Shown here: one piece after another, positions 10,249 to 17,389 of the stretch
Layout: each line of letters opens with the position of its first letter
Numbering within the stretch: the first letter of the stretch is position 1
DNA from: Discostella pseudostelligera
Taxonomy: Eukaryota > Bacillariophyta > Thalassiosirophyceae > Thalassiosirales > Thalassiosiraceae
Length of the DNA: 17,389 nucleotides
Assembly: GCA_036940085.1 (NCBI GenBank)
Contig: JALLBK010000804.1
Coordinates: 1 to 17,389 of the forward strand
Direction: 5' to 3'
Translations under genes and position numbers: made by a program
Notes under the pieces: generated by a model
The model's database searches: none
What the model was told of the DNA's origin: nothing
Seen by the model: only the letters and a program-made list of their open reading frames with translations

Positions 10249-10703
10249 GGTGCCCTGGCTTGTTTGCCGCCGACGACTCGTTGGACTTTCATGGCATGGG
10301 TGACACGTGTAGGCCTTTGCGGCAACAACGTGAATAGATACTGATTCCTATGGAGCTTTTTTAATTTCAAATTCTCTACATCGGATTTAGACCATATGTT
10401 CGTTGAAATTCATACTGTTCCTCTCGTAGAAATTAAAAATGATCAAAAGGCGCGCCTGGATCTTATCAGGATCTCTTTGTCAGCCATTGCCACATCATCA
10501 TGTTGTTTGTTGTTGTTGAAGAATGGTGACCATGGCGGCCGTCACCTACTAGTACACCTACTAGTACACCATATTGTACCCAAGTACCACTCTTCGCCAC
10601 CACCTCGCCATCACCACTGCTCCTCTATCTATCAAAGCCAACACAAGAGCGAGAGCAATCAACAAACAAACGATAACTTCATCTGTATCAGATTGGCATT
10701 GGC
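10249..10703. promoter_or_regulatory. Divergent intergenic region between the NAGS-like and BTB/SAM genes
   Basis: 455 bp separate two start codons on opposite strands, so this must hold both promoters and 5' UTRs. Visible structure: an ACACGTGT palindrome (10303-10310); an inverted pair GGTGAC/GTCACC (10525-10530 and 10541-10546) around a 10-bp GC-rich centre; and directly after it a 12-bp tandem duplication. I cannot assign a TATA box or start site. Confidence 0.5.
10544..10570. repeat. 12-bp tandem duplication ACCTACTAGTAC
   Basis: Two perfect copies of ACCTACTAGTAC plus a trailing ACC. Each copy contains the palindrome ACTAGT. It lies about 135 bp before the BTB/SAM gene start and touches the GGTGAC/GTCACC inverted repeat, so it may be a duplicated regulatory site. 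Confidence 0.7.
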
Positions 10704-12216
10704 ATGCTGCTGTTCGAAGTCGAAGCCATGACCTATGCCTATGCTCCTCGCCTGACGAACAAAGAATCCATCGCGTGCGTAGATGAACTTGGCCGCGCCA
10801 ACAAGCGCCTCAAGGATGCGCACGATAATATCCAACATGAATACAACACGCTGATTGAGGAACTCGCCCGTGAAGAGAAAGTGCTTTTCGATCGCCTAGA
10901 GGATATCAACAAACGAATAGACGACGCCGCAGATAAATATGGCAATGTTGATGCTGCCGATGACGACATCTTGGAAATCAATGCCGGGGGTAAAATCTTC
11001 ATTGCCAAGCGCTCTACCCTGACCCAACATACGATAGGAACCAGATTTGGGGCACTGTTCATTGGTCGATGGGAGAAGAAGTTGCAGCGGGATAGTCATG
11101 GGCGTATCTTTTTAGATGTAAACTCTGAGTGCTTCCAGGCCATCGTTGCCTATTTGAATGAATTGATGATTTCGTCGAAGGATAATCCCCCAGATCCACC
11201 ATGCGTAGATAACAAACACAAAGACATCCTTTGGCATCAACTTGAACTTTTTGGACTTTGCGCTGTTTTGGGTGTGTTGGCTCCTCAAAGCCGAATCATT
11301 ACAACTGAATCTGAGCATTCTGAACTTCGGTGTTGGTTACGAGAATATGGAGCCCGACACTTCGTCATTTGTCTCTCATTGGGAGCAGGGCTTGAATCAA
11401 GAGAATATGTTGCAATATCAACTTCTTGGGAAGGAAGAAAATCAATCGACAACTTGCCATCGTAATGCTACTTCATCATTTTCGATTACTCAATTGGAAG
11501 CATTTTGCTCAATCACAACGGACGAGCTTGTCCGGCGTGCACCCACCAAAAGGTTCTCCGAGGATATCAACAAAGTAATCAACGAGAAACAGGATTGTCT
11601 TCCACGAACTCTGTTGAAAATTCGGTCTCTCGAGGATAGTTTCATAGACGAGCAAGCTTTCATTGAACAATTTGCAAGCGGAGATCCAAAGGATGTGATT
11701 GCGCTCAATGTGAGTGGCACTCTGATGGTCACGAGGCGCTCGACACTGTGCACCATTGAGGATTCAGTTCTCTCTGCGCAGTTTGATGATTCCAAGTGGA
11801 CCGAGCATGGATATAGTGGCTCGCGGGTAAAGAATTGGTCACGTGATGAAGTCTCTGACTCGGCCAAAAATATTGAAGGCATCCAAGAGGATGTCGGAAG
11901 CATTTTCAAGCAGAATAATATAATCGGTTGCGAACTGCTTGCCTTAAACATGGATGGGTTGAAGATGATGGGCATTGAACGTGCTGGGACTTTGTGCCTT
12001 CTCAAAAAGGAAATCGACGTTCTGGAAAAGGCTAGCCGAGATATCGTGTCCTTGATCGATCATTGCCCATATTGTTTCGGCAAGATTTTGGATTATCTTC
12101 GTTTGAAACAGACTTGTATGCAGGGGCTTGTCGGTGAACCCACAGTCCCTGATGTCGTCGCTGCCCAAGAGAAACGGTTTGAGAAGGTAGTTAAGTTCTA
12201 TTTCCCGGGCGCTTGA
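10704..12216 (+). CDS. KCTD-type BTB protein with second BTB domain split by a nested SAM domain
   Basis: Start is ATG 10704, or 10728, which has the better context (AAGCCATGA). Two frames are needed: 10704 to about 11363, then about 11434-12216. With the provisional intron 11364-11433 the product is 480 residues. Residues 28-80 form a charged coiled coil. Residues 88-190 are a BTB_2/T1 domain (family PF02214): ILEINAGGKIFIAKRSTL, FGALFIGRWEKKLQRDS, GRIFLDVNSECFQAIVAYL. A second BTB opens near 306 (VIALNVSGTLMVTRRSTL, FDDSKW) and resumes near 423 (DHCPYCFGKILDYLRLKQ). Between them, about 351-420, sits a SAM-like domain (VKNW...V...FKQNNIIGCELLALNMDGLKMMGI...LLKKEI). BTB and SAM are oligomerisation domains, and KCTD proteins often act as cullin-3 adaptors; an adaptor or scaffold role is inference. 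The segment about 195-215 (APQSRIITTESEHSELRCWL) is unassigned. No transmembrane pore is present, so this is not a channel. Confidence 0.78.
11364..11433 (+). other. Provisional intron in the BTB/SAM gene (70 nt)
   Basis: The coding frame must change between about 11330 and 11500, so any intron must be 1 mod 3 in length. GT at 11364 with AG ending at 11433 fits (70 nt, phase 0) and joins ...LREYGARHF to EENQSTTCHRN. Donor (GTCATT) and acceptor (TTGGGAAG) are both weak. Other fits exist, for example 11332-11401, and a 1-nt frameshift is equally possible. Confidence 0.35.
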
Positions 12217-12351
12217 TGACTTTGGTGATAATGTTAGCTACCGTTGACACCGTTATCAACTCCGTATTCATGTCTTTATTCACCTCTGGTCAAAAATATA
12301 CCAGATCAACTGAAATTTGACACTACGACATCAACAGTACTACTTTTATGA
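12217..12351. other. Convergent spacer between the BTB/SAM and thioesterase genes
   Basis: 135 bp tail-to-tail spacer, AT-rich compared with the flanking genes. No gene or clear structural element is visible. Confidence 0.6.
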
Positions 12352-13896
12352 TCATGGTCGCAATTCCGCTTGAGTCTCATCCACCGACATACGCAAGGCT
12401 TGTCGCCTCGCCTGGTCAATATTTGCCGGTAGCACTCGTCGACACGAGGTTTTATTCGGCAGTGCAAATGTAAAGTAAAAGAAATTACTAACCTCCGCCT
12501 TCTTCGTTTCTGGAGAAGTTACCCAACACTCCACTTCAATATTCACCAAGGGTAATCCATCATGCTTATCGACATAGGTTCTTAAATTACGACCATCAGG
12601 ATTGGTGTACAAGACAAGACTTTTGAAGACAAGAAGATCTCCCACATCCACTGGCTTGTCAAAGCTAATGTCATCCACCTCTAAAAACCGTGGTTTGTCC
12701 CCTCCAAAGAGATATGCCGTGGCAAATGCCAATTCAAATGCACGTCGCATTAGAAATCCACCAAAGATGCGATCATGCAAATTTCGTGCCTGTGGCTGGG
12801 CCACCATGGCATTGGATTGTGCCGTCTGATCCATGAGCATGGTGTTCGGATCAGCCAACGATGGCATGCGAAGCAGCATCCCTGCCTCCTCGAGGAGTTG
12901 TGCCGCTCGGACATCAATCTTGAGTGATTGCTCTGACATTGGTCGACCAAGTTGAGCTTTGCTCTGACGTGCCTCCTTCCGTGCCCTTGCCTTCACGGCC
13001 CCCAACTCAAAGTGCACCCTCTCCTCATCAGTCTCCGGCAATAGTGGCGGAACGGGAATAGCACGCTTCGTCTCTGGATGTAACGTAACGAATGTGAAGT
13101 ATGCCTCTAACCATTCTGGTCCATTGGCTTCGCCTGCCGCAATCCTCATACGTATTTCCATCGAGCTGGATCCTACCCATGTTACTTTTCCCGAGAGATA
13201 TTGATCAATTCCAATATCAGGGCGTTGGCGTACACGTATCCTATCCACCCCAGCCGTCACTATTAGTGGATTCGTCGCCCCCACCTCATCATCGAGCGAT
13301 ACTACGTGATTGAATGCAATGTTGCCCGCAAGCGCATCCAAGTCCTCGAGAATTTTGCCAAACCTCATTTCTCCCCAGGGGTTGCGATATGTTTCAAGGA
13401 GAAATTGATCTTGGCTAAAGAGGTAGGGTATTCCAACTTCAGATTCACGAGGATGTTTGCCATGTTTGGCAAAGTTGTAATCGCTGCTGGTACTATTACT
13501 GCCGCTGCTGCTATGGCTCGCTGCATCGGAAAGAATCTTGGCCGCCGCAAGGGACACATCGCTGGTTCCAGACATTCGTCCGCCCAACTTGACCCGTCGT
13601 TTGGCCTCATCGCGTGTCCTCCATAACTTTTGGACTATTGGAGTTTTATGAAACAATTGTACTGGCAACCCATCGTTTTGGTTGCTGCTGTTGTTGTCGG
13701 GAAGAGTGTCTGCGTTTGTGGTGTTACCATATTGGCCTTCTTTTGGGTTGATCGTGCTGCTGATGGTGCCGCTGCTGTTGTGGTTGCTGTCCGAGGCCGT
13801 AGTGAGCTTTTGCTGCCCCACAACGAATTGTGGCATTCTAGTTCTTCTGGAGAGAGCCGACCGACATACAGATCGAGCTGTTACGGTTATCATCAT
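12352..13896 (-). CDS. ACOT9: ACOT9-like acyl-CoA thioesterase, double hotdog
   Basis: A single-exon CDS of 514 residues starting at ATG 13896 (a second ATG follows at once). The frame is closed upstream by a stop at 13924-13926, so the start is well fixed. The first ~30 residues are rich in Arg, Ser and Thr without acids, as in a mitochondrial presequence. A low-complexity Ser/Asn/Gly region follows. Hotdog 1 carries NPWGEMRFGKILEDLDALAG (about 170-195) and SGKVTWVGSSSMEIRM (about 230-250). Hotdog 2 carries RNLHDRIFGGFLMRRAFELA (about 370-400), VDDISFDKPVDVGDLL and FFYFTFALPN (about 469-478). These match the mitochondrial ACOT9/ACOT10 group, which hydrolyses acyl-CoA to free fatty acid and CoA and so frees CoA in the matrix. 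The family assignment is firm; chain-length preference and organelle are inferred. Confidence 0.9.
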   Translation of the reverse strand: MMITVTARSVCRSALSRRTRMPQFVVGQQKLTTASDSNHNSSGTISSTINPKEGQYGNTTNADTLPDNNSSNQNDGLPVQLFHKTPIVQKLWRTRDEAKRRVKLGGRMSGTSDVSLAAAKILSDAASHSSSGSNSTSSDYNFAKHGKHPRESEVGIPYLFSQDQFLLETYRNPWGEMRFGKILEDLDALAGNIAFNHVVSLDDEVGATNPLIVTAGVDRIRVRQRPDIGIDQYLSGKVTWVGSSSMEIRMRIAAGEANGPEWLEAYFTFVTLHPETKRAIPVPPLLPETDEERVHFELGAVKARARKEARQSKAQLGRPMSEQSLKIDVRAAQLLEEAGMLLRMPSLADPNTMLMDQTAQSNAMVAQPQARNLHDRIFGGFLMRRAFELAFATAYLFGGDKPRFLEVDDISFDKPVDVGDLLVFKSLVLYTNPDGRNLRTYVDKHDGLPLVNIEVECWVTSPETKKAEVSNFFYFTFALPNKTSCRRVLPANIDQARRQALRMSVDETQAELRP

Positions 13897-14227
13897 GGTC
13901 AATGGTATGGATATGGAACAACATCACATCACGACGATTATCGTCATCGTCGCGAAAGCGGTAAGGTATGAACCAACAGGAACCAACCCAAACGATCCGC
14001 CTTTTTCCCGCCATATCTTTTATCATTCTTCCTCCCTCCAGAACTCTCCCCCGCGGACTTCCCCGCCATTATTTCCAGCAGTACTTCCACGTGATGCCGA
14101 AATTGGCTATCAATACTCCAAGTAGGAGTACATCAAGTACAATAGGCTGAGTATGTCGGCAAACAACCGTACTAAACAATTTAGACCACGCTGACAACAT
14201 GGTCGTACTACTGATAGAAACAACAAA
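13897..14227. other. Intergenic region between the thioesterase and ABC transporter genes
   Basis: 331 bp holding the thioesterase promoter and the 3' end of the transporter gene, both on the minus strand. A CACGTG palindrome occurs near 14089-14094. I see no open frame with coding character and no RNA gene. Confidence 0.5.
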
Positions 14228-16179
14228 TTAAACATCACCACCAGCCAACTCCTTCTTACTGGGACCATTCAGATACGACATGAAGCCATTAAATCCATCT
14301 GCTGCCTCCGCGTCTTCTTCGTCATCGTACGAAAAGTTATCCAACTCCTTGGTCATTAGACTTAGGTCCGACTCGGAGTGCCTCGTTGTAAGCCTCATCA
14401 GGTCAGTAGTGCTTAGATGCTGCAGACGCTTGAGCACCTTTTCGCCATACAAATCAAATTGCAATTCAGCAAACTCAACAGTCTTCATCACTGTTTGACG
14501 GTTCGATTTCGCTTTCTCGGTGTGGAAATTGGTGTACATTCTATAGACCAATTTCCAGAGGATAAACAAGAACGGTACCAGCAGAGACGACAAAATCAGG
14601 TAGAGCATATTGTTCTCTTCTGGACAACCCTCCATTCCCAAGTCGAGAGGGATCATGCACCAAAGGTAAAATCTAGGAAATAGATATCTCAATGCCTTCA
14701 CTCCGTCCACGCCGGCACCCGGCGAGAAGGTCGTAGAGAAGAAAATCATGAACAAGAACGGCATAGCTCCAAAAATTTGCACAGCCTGATCGGGCAAATC
14801 CGAGTACAATCCGAGACAGATCAATGCCACCAACGAAGAGAAAGTCTCGAATAAGATACCGAAGAACCATGATACACTCGTCATGGTTCCAATGGTCAAT
14901 TCCTGGCATTCGAATTGAACAAGTGTAACCACGATGAGTAGCAAGACCGTCAAAATGGACTTCAGGAACTTATTCGTCGACTTGGAGGAGTGCAGTAGTG
15001 CCTCCGCCTCCTCGACCATGTAAACACGCCAATCCACAAGTTGGAGAAAGTAGGGATTGAGAGTGAAGAACGAGACCAGAGCAGCCGCTACTAAAATCAA
15101 AGCCTCCGAGCCAGGACTAGAGTTCCAAAACGTGAGTAGGAATAGTCCAAATGCAAAAATCGCGAAGGCAACCACATTCAAGATGCCACCATTCTTTGAG
15201 AATTCCACCCTACGAAAGAATGCCAAATCCTCATTGTTCGTGGTATGCTTGTACTCGTCTCCGATGGACATGGCCAATAAGGCCAGCTCGCGGTCAACAC
15301 CCTCCCTCCCGTTAATCTTCACCTTACTCCTGTCAATAGCACTAACGGTAATGGTATTGTCTGCCATCGCCTTCAAAGTATCAACGTGGTCATTCGTCAC
15401 CAACAATATGTTATGCTTGTTCCTCATTTCGTTCAACCTTTTCACAATAAAGGGGATGAAATCATCCGTGACACCGGCGAATGGTTCATCCAATACAATA
15501 AGCAAATTCTCCTGATTGGCAGTACGTTGGAAGATGAGTTCGAAGAGGAGAAGTTTGCGCTGTCCACCCGAGAGTCCTGCCATGAATTGACCGGCAATGG
15601 TCCCACCCACGATGATGGACTTGTCCTTCTTCTCACGAATGTATGTGTCCCAGTAGGGAAGCTATGCAAACCATCCAATGAAAATATTCGAAACGAGATG
15701 AGAGAGGGATGATTGGTGCAATAGTTATTGAGATGGTCATCAATCATTCTTCAATCAACATTGGTGGAAGCAATAATAGCGACAGCAACACAACATAGAG
15801 CACATACCTTGGTAGGATCAAAATTCGGAATCGCCGTGACGGAAATATACGGCCTCAAATTGTGATACTGTCGAATGTACGTGCATTTATGAGACTTGTG
15901 CACATCGTTCAGGAAGGTAGTTTTGCCTGAGTAGAAGTAGTATGATGCAGTTGTAGTAGGTGAGAGATAGAATTGTTGACAAGAGAGCGAGAGAGAGATG
16001 ACGGCAGAGACGACGGCGGAGCGCGTAAGTAGGGTAGGTTAATATTTCTAGACAATGCCATGCCATATCGGCAAGGCAAAAAGACAACAGACAACATGCA
16101 ACTGCCGATAGGTTTGATGACCGACTGTAACATATGACGTACCTGATCCGCTGGCGCCGACGCAAACCGTCAATGTCAT
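14228..16179 (-). CDS. ABCG-like ABC half transporter, short N-terminus
   Basis: Spliced CDS is complement of 14228-15661, 15808-15926 and 16143-16179: 529 residues. The nucleotide-binding domain has Walker A GASGSGKT (residues 8-15), a Q-loop in YIRQYHNLRPY (Gln 32), signature LSGGQRK (82-88), Walker B LLIVLDEP (Asp 110, Glu 111) and switch His 144 in LLVTNDH. The position after Walker B reads FAGVTDD instead of the usual SGLDS D-loop. Six hydrophobic helices follow at about 212-231, 239-258, 284-302, 315-338, 345-364 and 404-425, then a charged cytosolic tail. The NBD-then-TMD order is that of ABCG-type exporters; the substrate is unknown and a dimer would be needed. The protein starts only 13 residues before the Walker A lysine, and the helical segment between Walker A and signature is short (69 residues). 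An upstream exon may be missing, although the frame has a stop at 16219-16221. Confidence 0.83.
15662..15807 (-). other. Intron 2 of the ABC transporter gene (146 nt, phase 0)
   Basis: Donor GTATGTGC and acceptor TTGCATAG on the minus strand. Splicing joins NFDPTK to LPYWDTYIREKK in the frame that continues to the LSGGQ signature. Confidence 0.88.
15927..16142 (-). other. Intron 1 of the ABC transporter gene (216 nt, phase 1)
   Basis: Donor GTACGT and acceptor TTCTACTCAG on the minus strand. It interrupts the third Gly codon of Walker A, and joining rebuilds GASGSGKTTF exactly. It is the longest intron supported in the window and is GA/CT-rich. Confidence 0.92.
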
Positions 16180-17389
16180 GATGATGATTGATGATGTTGT
16201 TTTACTGCGTGGATAATCTCAATTTATGAATGTATGATGAAGGGCGAGGCTATCGGTATTGCGCCTACTGCCTACCGAAGCAAACATGCACCTTCACAAT
16301 TTCAAGCTGCGAGTTGAAGAGACAACCAAGATCAAAAATCAAGCAGAGGAGGTGGCGCTTAAGAGAGCGGCTGCTCTCTTATCTGCAGAATCGGGATGGA
16401 TGTCTGGACGGCGGAAATATGCGTTGAGACCGGCCGTTGAATCTCTGCCAAGTCTGAGAGCGCGCCATGAGGCGCCATTCGTCTGAGATTAGCGCAGCTC
16501 GAGATCGATGCTCGACCTCTCTGTAGCATAGTGCTAATCTAGGTCTCACAATTTTCTGCTCTTGAGATTTTCTTTGTCTTGGGATCCGAACTTCTTAAGT
16601 GGTGCTCCAAGTCAATTGAATTCATCAATTGATGCTCGTCGCTGTGCTCTTCCATCATCAATTCTGACTTCTCATTGGCGTCGAAGCCGTTCATTATCTT
16701 GTGTCGGTTGGTTGTTAATCAAAACGCCTCTGACATCATTCATCATCTGATAGGCTTTCACGCCATGCCTCCATCGTCACCACCATCATGGATATCATAT
16801 CAATCATTTCATCATTGACGACATCAATTAATTGGTCTTGGGCCTCAGCCTATAGTTGTGGAGGTTGGGTACCTTCTAGGCATTTCACTAGTCGGTAGTT
16901 AATACCCCACGTCAGACGATCATATGAGCGCCCCACATCCAATCATGCCGATGCATCTTCGGGCTATCAGATTCGTCCTTCATATTAGCAAACTTCGGGT
17001 CTATGCATTCATCAATAAATCATGATGAAAATCATCGTTAGTTTATCTTTGGCACCATCGGCATCACCATCATCGTCTGAATATCCAAAGTTGTTCTTTC
17101 ATCCTCATCAAGAACCACACAGATCTTCGCTACACCCATCATCATCGTCCGCAAGAACAACATCCACAATGAATGCTACAAGTTGATTGGCTTCATTGTA
17201 CCACCACACATCTTGTTCACCATCATCCTTAATACTGCTGTGCACTCCCCCGCCATCACGTGATAGTTGGTCTTGTTCGCGTGGCATGGTGACGTAGGCC
17301 GCAAGCTCTCGTCGGACCTAAAAACACGTCAGCAGAGGATTTAAATATCGTCAGGAGAAGCACAGACCATTAGAGCATGCTGGGCAAGC
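16180..17389. other. Intergenic region, no convincing gene
   Basis: About 1.2 kb upstream of the transporter. 16286-16486 is open on the plus strand for 66 residues (Met, then helix-forming Lys/Glu/Ala-rich sequence) with no recognisable family. 16360-16540 holds several hairpins. From about 16620 to 17250 the sequence is rich in CATCATC/GATGATG with many stops in all frames. A 59-codon minus-strand frame (17108-17287) has an acidic, slightly protein-like composition. This could be a decayed mobile element or gene, or plain spacer; I cannot tell. Confidence 0.5.
16360..16540. repeat. Hairpin cluster
   Basis: Perfect 9-bp stem TAAGAGAGC/GCTCTCTTA with a 4-nt GGCT loop (16360-16381). GCGCC/GGCGC with an ATGA loop (16462-16475). 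A 10-bp stem AGATTAGCGC/GTGCTAATCT with one G-T pair (16486-16495 with 16531-16540), enclosing TCGAG/CTCGA with a 7-nt loop (16499-16515). There is no U run or RNA-family signature, so it is recorded only as structure. Confidence 0.5.

Noticed and set aside
10704..11260. KCTD/T1 domain as part of a potassium channel
   Set aside because: No transmembrane helices or pore motif in the gene; the T1/BTB_2 fold here belongs to soluble KCTD-type proteins.
16486..16540. Stem region as a tRNA or spliceosomal snRNA
   Set aside because: No A/B box, anticodon arm, or U1/U2/U4/U5/U6 sequence signatures; pairing is limited to one nested stem.

Overview
This window is nuclear eukaryotic DNA, most likely from a diatom (stramenopile). 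No single marker proves it. The case rests on family combinations that I associate with diatom genomes: tandem helicase-associated (HA) repeats without a helicase core, a KCTD-type BTB protein with a SAM domain nested in its second BTB fold, and an ABCG-like half transporter. Gene spacing is compact, introns are short (69-216 nt, GT-AG) and there are in-frame trinucleotide runs. No tRNA, rRNA, CRISPR or bacterial operon signal was seen.

Layout: (1) 227-2843, plus strand, two exons: an 846-residue protein ending in five HA repeats. (2) 3103-10248, minus strand, three exons: a 2333-residue protein whose last ~350 residues match the amino-acid-kinase (AAK) half of N-acetylglutamate synthase (ArgA/NAGS). 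The acetyltransferase (GNAT) half is absent. In front lie a coiled coil and about 1.1 kb of protein-level tandem, basic, proline-rich repeats (over 1100 residues). (3) 10704-12216, plus strand, divergent from gene 2: a coiled coil, a first KCTD/BTB domain, and a second BTB domain split by a SAM domain. One frame change inside it needs an intron or is a frameshift. (4) 12352-13896, minus strand: an ACOT9-like mitochondrial acyl-CoA thioesterase with two hotdog folds. (5) 14228-16179, minus strand, three exons: an ABCG-like half transporter whose nucleotide-binding domain begins unusually close to its Walker A motif. From 16180 to 17389 I see no convincing gene, only a hairpin cluster and GAT/ATC-rich sequence.

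Genes 1/2 and 3/4 are convergent, genes 2/3 are divergent across a 455-bp spacer, and genes 4/5 are tandem. No shared pathway is evident. The most unusual locus is gene 2: it couples a probable arginine-sensing fold lacking its catalytic partner to a very long multivalent disordered repeat region. It reads as one open exon of 6.4 kb, so the fusion is directly visible in the sequence and does not depend on a splice prediction.
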